A stretch of 64,000 nt of DNA from Alphaproteobacteria bacterium (GCA_030831315.1 JAURLI010000065.1:42298-106297); one strand, 5' to 3'; numbered from the stretch's first letter, positions 30,338 to 40,201 are shown. The notes: a model not told the origin generated them from the sequence alone. Translations and numbers: made by a program.

Positions 30338-31206
30338 CCGACAGCAACGACAACGCCACCGCCGATCCGGCCAATACCATCGTTTTCCAGGGCTACGCCG
30401 GGGCCTATTCCGACCTTGCCTGCCGTCAGGTCTATCCGGCCATGACCAGCCTGCCGTGCCCGACCTTCGAGGAAGCCTTCGCCGCGGTCGAGGAAGGCCG
30501 GGCGCGTCTTGCCATGATCCCCATCGAAAATTCGGTTGCCGGACGCGTTGCCGATATTCACCAGCTTATCCCGCACGCGCAGTTGCACATGATCGGCGAG
30601 CACTTCCAGCGCGTGAACCATCACCTGCTGGCGGTAAAGGGCGCGACGCTCGCGGGCATAAAGGTCGCACGCAGCCACGTTCATGCGCTGTCGCAATGCC
30701 GCATCTTCCTGCGCAAGCACGGCATCCGCTCGATCGTGCATGCCGATACCGCCGGTGCGGCGCGCGACATCGCGGAAAAGGGCGATGCGAGCGAGGCGGC
30801 GATTGCCTCGGAACTGGCGGCGGAAATCTACGGGCTTCAGTCCCTTGCCGCCAACATCGAGGATGCCGCTCACAACACCACGCGCTTCGTCATCTTCGCA
30901 CGCGAGCCGGTCGATCCCGGCGCCGACAACGGCCCGGCGATGACCGCCTTCCTGTTCCGCGTGCGCAACATCCCCGCCGCGCTCTACAAGGCGCTGGGCG
31001 GCTTCGCCACCAATGGCGTCAACATGACCAAGCTCGAGAGCTACATGGTCGAAGGCAACTTCGCCTCGAGCGAGTTCTATGCCGAGGTCGAAGGCCACCC
31101 GGAACACGGCGCGCTCAAGCTTGCGCTCGAGGAATTGCAGTTCTATTCGGAAAAAGTGCGCATTCTCGGCACCTTCTCCCAGCACCCCTTCCGCCGCGGC
31201 GGCTGA
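30334..31206 (+). CDS. pheA: Prephenate dehydratase
   Basis: This 290-residue enzyme converts prephenate to phenylpyruvate for phenylalanine synthesis. The catalytic domain includes [23 protein letters not shown] and the catalytic [10 protein letters not shown]-terminal ACT regulatory domain ([20 protein letters not shown]) should bind phenylalanine for feedback inhibition. There is no chorismate mutase domain, so it is a monofunctional type. It is translationally coupled to kdsB, a pairing common in alphaproteobacteria. Confidence 0.94.
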   Translation: MTDSNDNATADPANTIVFQGYAGAYSDLACRQVYPAMTSLPCPTFEEAFAAVEEGRARLAMIPIENSVAGRVADIHQLIPHAQLHMIGEHFQRVNHHLLAVKGATLAGIKVARSHVHALSQCRIFLRKHGIRSIVHADTAGAARDIAEKGDASEAAIASELAAEIYGLQSLAANIEDAAHNTTRFVIFAREPVDPGADNGPAMTAFLFRVRNIPAALYKALGGFATNGVNMTKLESYMVEGNFASSEFYAEVEGHPEHGALKLALEELQFYSEKVRILGTFSQHPFRRGG

Positions 31207-31238
31207 TCGGCCGTCTCGCCTGTCCAGAGTATCTTTTC

Positions 31239-31811
31239 ATGGAAGCCTTCATCATCTCCCTTGGCGTGGTTGCGGTCGCCGAAATCGGCGACAAGACGCA
31301 ATTGCTCGCCATCGTTCTCGCCGCCCGCTACCGCGCGCCATATGCCATCTGCGCAGGCATATTCATCGCCACTATTGCCAACCACGCGCTGGCGGCGCTG
31401 TTCGGCGGGCTGGTCGCAGACTGGCTCGGCCCCATCTGGCTGCGCTGGATCCTGGCGGCGAGCTTCATCGCCATGGCCGGCTGGGTGCTGGTGCCCGACA
31501 AGGCCGACGACGGCCCTTCGACCGCCGCGCGCGCAAGCGCCTTCGTCGCGACATTGGTTTCGTTCTTCCTGGTCGAGATCGGCGACAAGACCCAGATCGC
31601 CACCATCGCGCTCGCCGCGCGCTATCACGACGTGATCGTCGTCACGGCGGGTACGACGCTCGGCATGATGGCGGCGAACGTTCCGGCGGTGTGGCTCGGT
31701 GAAGTGGCGGCGACGAAACTGCCGATGAAGCTCATGCGCTTCGTCGCGGCGGCGATCTTCGCGGCACTTGGGCTCGCCGCGCTGTTCAATATCGGCAAGG
31801 TTTTCGGCTGA
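31239..31811 (+). CDS. GDT1/TMEM165 (UPF0016) family divalent cation exporter
   Basis: This 190-residue membrane protein has six predicted helices in two repeats. Each repeat carries the family motif E-x-G-D-K-T: VAEIGDKTQLLAI near residue 13 and LVEIGDKTQIATI near 116. Family members export Mn2+ (bacterial MneA/Mnx-like) or exchange Ca2+/Mn2+ for protons. No riboswitch was seen upstream. The start ATG 31239 lies 32 nt after pheA; a long frame reading in from upstream is a shadow of kdsB/pheA. Its stop faces nudC with 3 nt between. Confidence 0.9.
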   Translation: MEAFIISLGVVAVAEIGDKTQLLAIVLAARYRAPYAICAGIFIATIANHALAALFGGLVADWLGPIWLRWILAASFIAMAGWVLVPDKADDGPSTAARASAFVATLVSFFLVEIGDKTQIATIALAARYHDVIVVTAGTTLGMMAANVPAVWLGEVAATKLPMKLMRFVAAAIFAALGLAALFNIGKVFG

Positions 31812-31814
31812 GGC

Positions 31815-32780
31815 TCAGGCCAGCCCGTTCATCCATTCGCCGATCAGGCGCCTTGCGATGGAGATGGGACGGGGCAGGTGCGCGGTCAGTCCCGCCGCCT
31901 CCGCCTCTGCCCGGTCGCGCGCCGCCATCAGCGCGCGCACCTCGTCGCGGGTGAACCAGCGCGCATCGGCCAGTTCTTCTTCGTTGATGCGGACCTCCGT
32001 CGTCGCCGCTTCGGCATAAAAGCCCAGCATCAGGTTGGCCGGGAACGGCCAGGGCTGGGAATGGGCGTAATGGGCGGCGGAAATGGCGATGCCGGTTTCT
32101 TCCATCACTTCGCGGGCGACGGCTTCTTCCAGCGACTCGCCCGGTTCGACAAAGCCCGCCAGCGTCGAATACATGCGGTTGTCGCGGCCTGGGCGGCGGC
32201 CCAGCAGGCAGCGATCGCCGTCAACCACCAGCATGATGACGGCGGGGTCGGTGCGCGGGAAGTGATGCAACCCGCAATCGGCATTGGTGCAGACGCGCAC
32301 GTGGCCCGCTTCCTGCGCCACGGTCGGTGCGCCGCAATTGCCGCAGAAACGGTGGCGCCGGTGCCAGTAGGCGAGCGCGCGGGAATGAGCCAGCATCTGC
32401 GCGTGGGCGTTGCTCATGGTCGCGGCAATGTCGCGCACGTCCATGAATTCGCCGCGTCCGGCCAGTGCCGGGTGGGTGGCGGGATCGTCGAGATGCGAGA
32501 TGTCGGCGGAAAACACCGCCTTCTCTCCATGAATGGCAAGCAGCGTCGGCGGCGCCTCGGGATGCGCCAGCGCCAGCGCTTCCGCCGTCGCCATGAAGGC
32601 GGGCGCGGCTTCGGGGCCCGGTGCCACGAAATGCTTGTCGCGCCATGTCAGGATGACGACGCTGCCCGCGTCGGCAAGCTGGCGCGCCACCCAGTCCGCG
32701 TCCTTGCGCAAGAGCCCGGCGCGGTCGAGACCGCCGCCGGCAAAGACGTTGGCGGGGCGATGGCGGAAGACGTCGCTCAT
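31815..32780 (-). CDS. nudC: NAD(H) pyrophosphatase / decapping Nudix hydrolase
   Basis: This 321-residue protein has a zinc ribbon (FCGNCG...CTNADCG), the Nudix box (GFVEPGESLEEAVAREVMEETGI) and the NudC specificity motif SQPWPFP 17-20 residues after the box. It hydrolyses NADH/NAD+ and can remove NAD caps from RNA. The start ATG 32780 overlaps the egtD stop by ATGA, so the two genes are co-translated. The longer frame upstream lies inside egtD. Confidence 0.94.
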   Translation of the reverse strand: MSDVFRHRPANVFAGGGLDRAGLLRKDADWVARQLADAGSVVILTWRDKHFVAPGPEAAPAFMATAEALALAHPEAPPTLLAIHGEKAVFSADISHLDDPATHPALAGRGEFMDVRDIAATMSNAHAQMLAHSRALAYWHRRHRFCGNCGAPTVAQEAGHVRVCTNADCGLHHFPRTDPAVIMLVVDGDRCLLGRRPGRDNRMYSTLAGFVEPGESLEEAVAREVMEETGIAISAAHYAHSQPWPFPANLMLGFYAEAATTEVRINEEELADARWFTRDEVRALMAARDRAEAEAAGLTAHLPRPISIARRLIGEWMNGLA

Positions 32781-33802
32781 GGACGGCCGCCCCCGCGCGA
32801 AAACAATGTCAGCGAAAACCAGTCTTTCTCGTCCGACCACGTGGCGCGTGGAACGAAGCCGAGCGCGGAAAGCTCGTCACGCAAGGCGTCCACATCGAAC
32901 TTGCGCGATATTTCGGTGTGGATGCGCTCGCCGGCTTGGAAAGCGACATCGAGATCGAGGTCATCGAGCCGCGCCGACTGGTCGCGGTCGCTTTCCAGAT
33001 GCATTTCGATCCGGCTGGCGCCTGTGTTCCAGAAGGCGACATGACGGAACCGGCTGGGCCGGAAATCCCCGTGAAAGCGCGCATTCAGGTGCGCCAGCAT
33101 GTTGCGGTTGAAGGCCGCGGTGACGCCTTCGCCATCGTTGTAGGCGGCATGAAGCACGTCCTCGTCCTTGATGCGGTCGCAGCCGAGCAGGAAGAAATCG
33201 CCGGGCAGCATCGCGGCATGAATGTGGCGCAGGAAGCCGGCGCGCTCGTCTTCGTTGAAGTTGCCGATGGTCGAGCCGAGGAACAGGAACATCCGCCGCC
33301 CATCGGGCGCCGGGTGAAGTGCGGCGAGGGCATCTTCGTAGGTGCCTTCGATGCCGCGAATGGTCAGATCGTCGTAGCGGGCGATGAGCGCGCGGGCGCT
33401 GTCTGCCAGCATTTCGCCGGAAACGTCGATGGGCGCGAAATGAACCTGCGGGGCACGCGCCGAATAGGCTTCAAGTAGCAGCCGCGTCTTGACCGCGGAA
33501 CCGGAACCCAGCTCGACGATTTCGACCGGGCCGGTCGCTTCGGCGATTTCGCCGGCATAGGCTTTGAGGATCGAGCGCTCGGTCCGGGTCGGGTAGTACT
33601 CGGGCGTGGCACAGATGCGCTCGAACAGTTCCGATCCACGCGCATCGTAGAAATACTTGCAGGGCAGCCACTTCTGCGCCGCCGTCAGCCCCGCCACCAC
33701 GTCGGCGCCGTCGTCCGCAGTTTCAGCGTGATCGATCCGGGTCAGCTGGAAGCGCGGGCCTTCGACAATATTGGCGACGATACTGGGGACGATGCCTGGC
33801 AT
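32777..33802 (-). CDS. egtD: L-histidine N-alpha-methyltransferase-like SAM enzyme
   Basis: This 341-residue protein matches EgtD. It has WLPCKYFYDARGSELFERI near the N-terminus, then TRTERSIL, the SAM motif ELGSGSAVKTRLLL, PIDVSGEML, FLFLGSTIGNF, and the AYNDGEGVTAAFNRNML loop. EgtD trimethylates histidine to hercynine, the first step of ergothioneine synthesis. The sulphur-inserting EgtB is not in the window, so it could supply a remote pathway or make another trimethyl-histidine product. AGGA lies close to the ATG at 33802. It is followed by nudC with an ATGA overlap. Confidence 0.85.
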   Translation of the reverse strand: MPGIVPSIVANIVEGPRFQLTRIDHAETADDGADVVAGLTAAQKWLPCKYFYDARGSELFERICATPEYYPTRTERSILKAYAGEIAEATGPVEIVELGSGSAVKTRLLLEAYSARAPQVHFAPIDVSGEMLADSARALIARYDDLTIRGIEGTYEDALAALHPAPDGRRMFLFLGSTIGNFNEDERAGFLRHIHAAMLPGDFFLLGCDRIKDEDVLHAAYNDGEGVTAAFNRNMLAHLNARFHGDFRPSRFRHVAFWNTGASRIEMHLESDRDQSARLDDLDLDVAFQAGERIHTEISRKFDVDALRDELSALGFVPRATWSDEKDWFSLTLFSRGGGRP

Positions 33803-33931
33803 TTTCCTACCAAACCTTTCTTTTGTGCCGGGGGGCATGATAAACCCGGGCCCTGCCGCTTGCAAAAGCCACACCGCCGCCGCCGATCACGATCCCGTCA
33901 TGGTCCGTCGCGTCACCGGAGTTTCCCCGTT

Positions 33932-35191
33932 TTGGGCCGTCCCCTCGCCATTTTCGCCGCCATCGCCTCGGCCCTGACCATGAGCCAGTTCATGCGCGCG
34001 GCCGTTTCCGTCGTGGCGCCCGATATCATGGCCGAGGCGGGCCTGAGCCCGGAAGCCTACGGCATCGTCGCCGGGTCGTTCTTTCTCGGCGTGGCGCTCG
34101 CACAGATACCGACAGGTTTACTGTTCGACCGTTTCGGGGCGCGGGTCACCATCGCCGGTTCGCTGGTGGTCGCGGGCTTCGGCACTTTTGCCTTCGCCGC
34201 CGCCGAAGGATTCGCTGCCCTGTTTGCAGCACGCATGGTGGTCGGCATCGGATTCGCTTCCGCATTGATGGGCGGGTTGGTCGTCGCCTCGCGCTGGTTT
34301 GCGCCCGATCGTTTCTCGCAAATTACCGGCCTGTTCGTCGCCGTGTCGGCGGGGGTCGGCCTGATGGGCGCGGCGACGCCGATGGCGTGGCTGTCGGCTG
34401 CGCTCGGCTGGCGCGCGTCCTTCGTGGTGGCGGGCGCCTTGACGCTGATCGCGGCGGGGCTGGTGTGGTCGCTGGTGCGCGACGCACCACCCGGCCATCC
34501 CTGGCACAAGCGGCGCATCGAAAGTGCCGGCGAACAGATCCGCGGCTATCTCACCATCCTGCGCCTGCCCGGCATCGGCTGGATCATGTTCATGGCGGCG
34601 GTCGGCTATTCGACGATGATCACCATCGTCGGTGTGTGGGGCGGGCCGTACCTGCATGACGTGCACGGGCTCGACGGCATCGCGCGCGGCAACGTGCTGA
34701 CGGCGCTGGTGGTGGGCACCATCGTCGGCCTGCTTGTCTACGGGCCGCTCGATCGCTGGGTCGACAGCCGCAAATACGTGGTGATCTGCGGGGCATTGCT
34801 GTCGGCGGCCCTGCTCGGCGCCTTTGCCGCCCTCTCGAAGCCGCCGGTCGCGGTGGTGGTGGCGCTGTTCTTCCTCTATGGGGTGATCGGCTCCTATTAC
34901 ATCACCAACATCACGCTGGGCCGCGCCCATTACCCCGATCACCTGATCGGGCGCGGCGTGACCACGGTCAACCTGTGCACGTTCCTGGGCGTGATGGCGG
35001 TGCAATTCGCTTCCGCCCGCATGATGGGCCTTTTCGGCACGGGTGCCGCCGGGGCGACGGTGCCCGAGGCCGCCTACCGGGTGCTGTTCGCAGCACTCGC
35101 CCTTTACGCGCTGATCGGCGGGCTTTGCTACTTCCGCACCCGCGACGTGCGGCCGTCGGCGGAACGGGCGCGTAAATCCGCGGATTCCTGA
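33932..35191 (+). CDS. Major facilitator superfamily transporter
   Basis: This 419-residue membrane protein has twelve predicted helices. The loop 2-3 motif reads GLLFDRFGARVTIAG (G-x-x-x-D-R-x-G-x-R). RWFAPDRFSQITGLF and GWRASFVVAGAL follow in the N-half, and YGPLDRWVDSRKYVV is the C-half equivalent. I choose TTG 33932 because the first helix (LAIFAAIASALTMSQFMRAAV) starts before the first ATG at 33980; GGAG lies 10 nt upstream. It is divergent from egtD. The substrate is unknown; it may be an organic anion. Confidence 0.87.
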   Translation: MGRPLAIFAAIASALTMSQFMRAAVSVVAPDIMAEAGLSPEAYGIVAGSFFLGVALAQIPTGLLFDRFGARVTIAGSLVVAGFGTFAFAAAEGFAALFAARMVVGIGFASALMGGLVVASRWFAPDRFSQITGLFVAVSAGVGLMGAATPMAWLSAALGWRASFVVAGALTLIAAGLVWSLVRDAPPGHPWHKRRIESAGEQIRGYLTILRLPGIGWIMFMAAVGYSTMITIVGVWGGPYLHDVHGLDGIARGNVLTALVVGTIVGLLVYGPLDRWVDSRKYVVICGALLSAALLGAFAALSKPPVAVVVALFFLYGVIGSYYITNITLGRAHYPDHLIGRGVTTVNLCTFLGVMAVQFASARMMGLFGTGAAGATVPEAAYRVLFAALALYALIGGLCYFRTRDVRPSAERARKSADS

Positions 35192-35213
35192 GAAATATTT
35201 TTCCCTGATTCAG

Positions 35214-35244
35214 TTGCCGAAGCCGTGGGTGGATTTGGTATAGT
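35214..35244 (+). promoter_or_regulatory. Promoter of the SRP RNA gene
   Basis: TTGCCG (35214-35219) and TATAGT (35239-35244) precede the RNA's predicted 5' end by 7 nt. The spacer is 19 nt, longer than optimal, so the -35 assignment is tentative. The -10 fits well. Confidence 0.5.
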
Positions 35245-35250
35245 GCGCGC

Positions 35251-35347
35251 GGAAGGCTGGCGGTGGACGAGCGCCCCGCCAACCCGGTCAGGTCCGGAAG
35301 GAAGCAGCCGTAACGGGTCTTGCCCGGGTCATTGTCAGTCTTCCACC
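35251..35347 (+). ncRNA. ffs: Signal recognition particle RNA (4.5S, small bacterial type)
   Basis: The core CAGGTCCGGAAGGAAGCAGC (35289-35308), with the GGAA tetraloop and the asymmetric loop that binds Ffh, is unmistakable. The ends pair: GGAAGGCTGGC at 35251 with GTCAGTCTTCC ending near 35344. This gives a hairpin of roughly 97 nt. It sits directly upstream of dnaX, a position seen in many alphaproteobacteria. Exact ends are estimated from the pairing. Confidence 0.93.
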
Positions 35348-35415
35348 CGCCCGCGTTGCTACCGACGCGTTTTCACCCGAGAGGAGCCCTCGGCCGTCCG
35401 GCCCGCGATCGCGCC

Positions 35416-37254
35416 ATGAGCGAAAAGACCGCCCCAAGCCCCGCGTCCGAAAAGCCCTATCAGGTGCTTGCCCGCAAGTACCGGCCCCAGAACTTTGCCG
35501 AACTGATCGGCCAGGATGCCGTCGTCACCACGCTGCGCAATGCCATCGCCGCCGACCGGCTGGCCCATGCATGGCTGCTGGCGGGCGTGCGCGGTGTCGG
35601 CAAGACGACGACGGCGCGCATCCTTGCGCGCGCGCTCAATTGCATCGGCCCCGACGGCAAGGGCGGCCCCACCGCCGAACCCTGCGGCGAATGTCCGAAC
35701 TGCAAGGCCATCGCCGACGACCGCCATCCCGACGTCATCGAAATGGACGCGGCATCGCGCACCGGCGTCGACGACATCCGCGAATTGATCGAGCAGGTGC
35801 GCTATCGCCCGACCAGCGCCCGCTACAAGGTCTACATCATCGACGAAGTGCACATGCTTACCACCAACGCCTTCAACGCCCTGCTGAAGACGCTGGAGGA
35901 ACCGCCCGAGCACGTGAAGTTCATCTTCGCCACCACCGAAACGCGCAAGGTGCCGGTAACGGTGCTGTCGCGCTGCCAGCGCTTCGACCTGCGCCTCGTC
36001 CCCGAAGATTTGCTGGCCCGTCATTTCACCTCGGTCGCCGAGGCCGAAGGCGTGACCCTCGATGCGGCCGCCGCGCGCCTGATCGCGCGCGCCGCCGACG
36101 GCTCCGTGCGCGACGGGCTGTCGATCCTCGACCAGGCGGTGGCGGGCGCTGCCAAGGGCGAAGCCATCGGCGAGGCCGCCGTCCGCGCCATGCTGGGCCT
36201 TGCCGACCGCACCCAGGTCTTTGATCTGTTCGAGGCGGTCATGCAGGGCGATATCGCCCGTGGCCTCGACCTCGTGACCGCCGCCGCCGCCGCGGGCGCT
36301 GATGCGGAAAGCATGATCGGCGATCTCTTGGAACTCACCCATTGGCTGACGCGGGTCAAGATCACCCCCGCCATTGCCGACGATCCCGTCGTGCCCGAAG
36401 CCGAACGCGTCACCGGGCGCAAGCTTGCCGCCGGCCTCGGCATGGCGGTTCTGGCCCGCGCCTGGCAGATGCTGCTCAAGGGATTGTCGGAAGTGCAGGC
36501 TGCGCCGCAGCCGATGAAGGCGGCGGAAATGGTGCTGGTGCGCCTTGCCCATGCGGCAAACCTGCCGCCGCCCGCCGATCTCATTGAAAAGATTCAAAAG
36601 GGCGAGGGTGCCGCGCCCGCAGCGCGCCCCGCATCCCCGTCAAAGCCGCCGGCAGGCGGTAACGGCGGCGGCACTGGCGCGCGGGCCACGCTCGATGCGT
36701 CGCGCGGCTCGGCCAAGGCCCAGCCCGCGCCTGAACCCGCACCGGAACCCGAGCCCAGCGCGGAACCCACGGCCCAGTTGCCGACCAGTTTCGTCGCCAT
36801 GGTCGAACTGCTCGACAGAAATCGTGAGGCGCGGCTTGCCGGTGAATTGCGTACGGCCGTGCATCTCGTTCGTTACGAACCCGGCCGCGTCGAATTTCGC
36901 CTGAACGATCGTGCCGACGGCACGCTCGCCAACCGGCTCGGCCCGGCGCTGGCGAAACTGACCGGCGCGCTCTGGGCGATTTCGCTGTCGTCGGAACCGG
37001 GCGATCCGACATTGGCCGAACAGGCATCGAGCGCCGCCGAGGCGCGCCGCCGCCAGGCCGCCGAACATCCGCTGGTCAAGGCGGCGCTCGCCGCCTTCCC
37101 GGGTGCGAAGATCGTCGATGTAACGGGCGGGGCGCCTGCGGCGGCCGTGGCCGAGCAGCCGATGCCTGATCCGGACGCTGACGGCGACATGGACCCCGAT
37201 ATCATGGTGCCCGACGAGGAACCGCCCCCGCCGGGTTCCGAGGAGGATTACTAG
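35416..37254 (+). CDS. dnaX: DNA polymerase III subunit gamma/tau
   Basis: This 612-residue clamp-loader ATPase has VLARKYRPQNFAELIGQ at the start, a Walker A (GVRGVGKTTTARIL), a zinc-binding C-x8+-CGECPNC cluster and the Walker B-like IIDEVHML. SRC (sensor/finger) appears in TVLSRCQRF. A Pro/Ala linker (about 395-450) leads to the tau domain that contacts the polymerase. The C-terminus is acidic. No slippery heptamer for a programmed frameshift was noticed. The start ATG 35416 fits the family. The stop TAG abuts the ybaB ATG. Confidence 0.95.
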   Translation: MSEKTAPSPASEKPYQVLARKYRPQNFAELIGQDAVVTTLRNAIAADRLAHAWLLAGVRGVGKTTTARILARALNCIGPDGKGGPTAEPCGECPNCKAIADDRHPDVIEMDAASRTGVDDIRELIEQVRYRPTSARYKVYIIDEVHMLTTNAFNALLKTLEEPPEHVKFIFATTETRKVPVTVLSRCQRFDLRLVPEDLLARHFTSVAEAEGVTLDAAAARLIARAADGSVRDGLSILDQAVAGAAKGEAIGEAAVRAMLGLADRTQVFDLFEAVMQGDIARGLDLVTAAAAAGADAESMIGDLLELTHWLTRVKITPAIADDPVVPEAERVTGRKLAAGLGMAVLARAWQMLLKGLSEVQAAPQPMKAAEMVLVRLAHAANLPPPADLIEKIQKGEGAAPAARPASPSKPPAGGNGGGTGARATLDASRGSAKAQPAPEPAPEPEPSAEPTAQLPTSFVAMVELLDRNREARLAGELRTAVHLVRYEPGRVEFRLNDRADGTLANRLGPALAKLTGALWAISLSSEPGDPTLAEQASSAAEARRRQAAEHPLVKAALAAFPGAKIVDVTGGAPAAAVAEQPMPDPDADGDMDPDIMVPDEEPPPPGSEEDY

Positions 37255-37578
37255 ATGAAGAACCTGGGCCAGATGATGAAGCAGGCGCAGGAGATGCAGG
37301 CGCGCATGCAGGCCATGCAGGAACGCCTCGAACTGGAAGAGGTTTCGGGTGCGTCGGGCGGCGGCATGGTCAGCGTGACGCTCAACGGCAAGGGCGTATT
37401 GCGGCGCATCAAGATCGATCCGTCCCTTGTTGCACCCGATGACGTCGAAATGCTCGAGGACCTGATCGTTGCTGCCTTCAACGATGCGAAGGCGAAGGTC
37501 GAGGCGATGGTTTCGGAAAAGATGTCGGAACTGACCGGCGGCATCCAGCTGCCGCCCGGCTTCAAGATGCCGTTCTGA
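37255..37578 (+). CDS. Nucleoid-associated protein, YbaB/EbfC family
   Basis: This 107-residue protein starts [19 protein letters not shown], a coiled-coil DNA-clamping helix. A beta-sheet core follows ([20 protein letters not shown]) and a C-terminal helix ending in [12 protein letters not shown]. Family dimers bind DNA like tweezers. The gene begins on the base after the dnaX stop, and recR follows, the conserved dnaX-ybaB-recR order. Confidence 0.94.
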   Translation: MKNLGQMMKQAQEMQARMQAMQERLELEEVSGASGGGMVSVTLNGKGVLRRIKIDPSLVAPDDVEMLEDLIVAAFNDAKAKVEAMVSEKMSELTGGIQLPPGFKMPF

Positions 37579-37591
37579 CGGGCCCGCCCCC

Positions 37592-38185
37592 TTGGCCGCT
37601 CCTGAGATCGAAAGACTGATTGCCGTGCTCGCCAAGCTGCCGGGGCTTGGCCCCCGCTCGGCGCGCCGCGCCGCACTCCATTTGCTCAAGCGCCGTGATT
37701 CGGTGATGGCGCCGCTCGCTCGCCTGCTCGACGAAGCGGCGGCGGCGGTCACCACCTGTTCGGTCTGCGGCACCCTCGATTCGACCGATCCTTGCGCCGT
37801 CTGCGCCGACCCCGGGCGCGACACCACGCAGATCTGCGTGGTCGAGGAAGTGGGGGATTTATGGGCGCTGGAACGCGCCGGCGCCTTCAAGGGCCGCTAT
37901 CACGTGTTGGGCGGCGTGCTGTCGGCGCTGGACGGTATAGGGCCGGAAGAACTCAACATCGCGCGGCTCGTTGCGCGTGCGGGCGAAGACGGCTGCCGCG
38001 AGGTGATCCTCGCCCTTTCCGCCACCGTCGATGGCCAGACCACGGCCCATTACATCGCCGAGCGGCTCGCCTCCCTCGGGGTCAGCGTCACGCGCCTTGC
38101 CCACGGCGTGCCCGTCGGCGGAGAGCTCGATTATCTTGACGACGGCACCCTGTCGGCGGCGCTTCGCGCGCGTCGCCCGGTCTAG
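37592..38185 (+). CDS. recR: Recombination mediator RecR
   Basis: This 197-residue protein acts with RecF/RecO to load RecA at gaps. It has an N-terminal HhH ([20 protein letters not shown]), a zinc finger (CSVCG...CAVC), the Toprim domain ([28 protein letters not shown]) and the C-terminal Walker B-like stretch ending in [15 protein letters not shown]. Translation must start at TTG 37592, 13 nt after ybaB, as no ATG fits. Its TAG overlaps the convergent bioD stop (CTAG). Confidence 0.94.
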   Translation: MAAPEIERLIAVLAKLPGLGPRSARRAALHLLKRRDSVMAPLARLLDEAAAAVTTCSVCGTLDSTDPCAVCADPGRDTTQICVVEEVGDLWALERAGAFKGRYHVLGGVLSALDGIGPEELNIARLVARAGEDGCREVILALSATVDGQTTAHYIAERLASLGVSVTRLAHGVPVGGELDYLDDGTLSAALRARRPV

Positions 38186-38886
38186 ACCCCGCGGGCGACG
38201 TTGGCATCGCGCCCAAGAAGTGCTGAGAAATCCAGTGCCGCTTCCCACGGCCGCGTTCCGGCGGCGAGGCGGGGCAGGGCGATCACCGGTACCGGCGAGA
38301 AGTCAGCAATGGCCGCGCAGGTTTCGTCGAGCGGCACGGGCGCGTTGACGGATTCGCTGACGACGATGCCGCGCACCGGGATGGCGCGCACAAGCAGCGA
38401 TTCGAGCGCGCACAACGCGTGGCTGATGGCCCCGAGATAAGAGCCCGCCACCAGCACCGCAGGGACTTCCAGTTCAGCGATCAGGTCGCGCACGGTCTCG
38501 CTGCCGCCGAGCGGCACCATGGTGCCGCCAACCCCTTCGATGACGGTAAGGTGATTTTCGCCAAGCGCTGCCCGGCAATGAGCCAGCACGGCACCGAAAT
38601 CGATTGTTCGGTTCTCGCGCGCCGCCGCCATGTCGGGGGCGAGCGGTTCCCTGAAGCGCCACGGCGTGCAGGCGACGACGGCGTTTTCCGTAAGCGGGAT
38701 CCCGGCCGCCGTCAGCAGGTTGATCGTGTCGCTTTCGCCCATGTTCATTTCATCGAAGCCGGTGGCGACGGGCTTGAGCACGCGCACGGCGCGGCCCGCG
38801 ATGCGTGCCTGATGGGCGAGCGCGCAGGCGACCAGCGTCTTGCCGATCTCCGTTCCGCTCGCGGTGACGAAAACTGCATCGCTCAT
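38182..38886 (-). CDS. bioD: Dethiobiotin synthetase
   Basis: This 234-residue ATP-dependent carboxylase closes the ureido ring of dethiobiotin. The P-loop is modified ([15 protein letters not shown]). KPVATGFDE binds the substrate, and [13 protein letters not shown] matches the EGAGG region, with the alanine replaced by valine. It is downstream of bioF with an ATGA overlap. It completes, with bioB and bioA on the other strand, the four late biotin enzymes. Confidence 0.92.
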   Translation of the reverse strand: MSDAVFVTASGTEIGKTLVACALAHQARIAGRAVRVLKPVATGFDEMNMGESDTINLLTAAGIPLTENAVVACTPWRFREPLAPDMAAARENRTIDFGAVLAHCRAALGENHLTVIEGVGGTMVPLGGSETVRDLIAELEVPAVLVAGSYLGAISHALCALESLLVRAIPVRGIVVSESVNAPVPLDETCAAIADFSPVPVIALPRLAAGTRPWEAALDFSALLGRDANVARGV

Positions 38887-40058
38887 GCCGGCTGCCTTTC
38901 CGGCGCAAGGCCGAGTTCAAGAATGGTGTCGATCAGGCGTTGCACGTCGCCTTCGTCATGGGCGGCGGAAAAGGTGAAACGCAGGCGCGAGGTGCCCGGC
39001 GGAACCGTGGGCGGGCGGATGGCTGTCACCAGGAAGCCACGCTCGGCGAGCCGGGCCGAGGCTTCAAGGGCGCGGGTCTCGTCGCCCAGTACCAGCGGCA
39101 CCACGGCACTCATCGCGCGCGGAAGGCCCAGCGCTGCGGTAAAGGTGCGCGCCCGGGCGAGCGGCGCGGCCGCAAGTTCATCGTCCTCTTCGATCAATTG
39201 CAGCGCCATTTCCGATGCTGCCAGCACGCCGGGCGGCAGGCCGGTGGTGAAGATCAGGCTGCGCGCCCGGTTGACCAGGTAATCGACGACGACGCGGCTT
39301 GCCGCGACATAGCCCCCGTAGGAGCCCGCCGCCTTCGACAGCGTTCCCATGGCGAGATCGACGCCAAGCGCGCGGCCGTCTTCGTCGAAGCCCGAGCCGC
39401 GCCCGCCGTTGATGACGCCGAGCGCATGGGCATCATCGACCAGCAGCCAGCCGTCATTGGCATGGGCGAGGGCGGCAAGTGCCCCGACCGGCGCGCGGTC
39501 GCCGTCCATGGAAAAGACGCCCTCGGTCAGCACCAGGCAGCGGTCGGCATTTCCCCGGTGTTTGTTCAAAAGACGCGCGCAGTCATCGACATCGTTGTGG
39601 CGAAACATGTGCGTCGCCGCACCCGACAGTTTCGCACCCGCGTGCATGCAGGCATGCATCAACTCGTCGCCCAGGATCAGGTCCCCCGGCCCGACGAAGG
39701 ACGGAATGATGCCGATATTGGCGAGGTACCCCGATCCGAACACGAGTGCCGCTTCGGTTCCCTTGATCCGCGCGATGCGCGCTTCGAGCGCGTCATAAAG
39801 CGGGTTCGATCCGGTCACCAGCCGCGATGCCCCGGCGCCCGCGCCGAATTCACGGGTGGCCGCGGCGGCGGCCTCGATCACGGCGGGATGCTGGGACAGG
39901 CCCAGGTAATCGTTGTCGCAAAAGGAAATGAGTTTCTTCGCCCCGCGCATCGTAAGGGCGCCCGGTCCGCGCGCGGTTGCCTGCACGCGGCGCGTCAGGT
40001 TGCGCGAAGCGATCTCCGCGAGCTTCCGTTCGGCAAAATCATCGAGGCTGTCGGCCAT
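38883..40058 (-). CDS. bioF: 8-amino-7-oxononanoate synthase
   Basis: This 391-residue PLP enzyme condenses pimeloyl-ACP (or -CoA) with alanine. It has FCDNDYLGLSQHP, GAGASRLVTGSNPLYDALE, VFGSGYLANIG, DDAHALGVINGGRGSG and the PLP lysine in MGTLSKAAGSYGG. I choose ATG 40058 (MADSLDDFAERKL); ATG 40067 is also possible. It is divergent from bioB across 143 bp where both promoters must lie. I saw no BioR-type palindrome there. Confidence 0.93.
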   Translation of the reverse strand: MADSLDDFAERKLAEIASRNLTRRVQATARGPGALTMRGAKKLISFCDNDYLGLSQHPAVIEAAAAATREFGAGAGASRLVTGSNPLYDALEARIARIKGTEAALVFGSGYLANIGIIPSFVGPGDLILGDELMHACMHAGAKLSGAATHMFRHNDVDDCARLLNKHRGNADRCLVLTEGVFSMDGDRAPVGALAALAHANDGWLLVDDAHALGVINGGRGSGFDEDGRALGVDLAMGTLSKAAGSYGGYVAASRVVVDYLVNRARSLIFTTGLPPGVLAASEMALQLIEEDDELAAAPLARARTFTAALGLPRAMSAVVPLVLGDETRALEASARLAERGFLVTAIRPPTVPPGTSRLRFTFSAAHDEGDVQRLIDTILELGLAPERQPA

Positions 40059-40201
40059 GGCCGCCATGCTAGCCGAAACGCCCGCCGCCGTCTTGGCCGC
40101 CCGGGGGGTGCGCGGCCCTGTGGATAACTTTCCCAGCCGATTGCCCATCGGGGCCGAATTGACTAGGGTGCGGCCAACACCGTTTTTTCCAAAGGTTTGC
40201 G

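Noticed and set aside
29838-31238. N-terminal extension of the GDT1 reading frame
   Set aside because: It is an out-of-frame shadow of kdsB and pheA; family similarity and a sensible first helix begin only at 31239.
40059-40201. TTGACT at 40159 as a -35 for bioB
   Set aside because: The 17-nt spacer leads to GTTTTT, which is not a usable -10.
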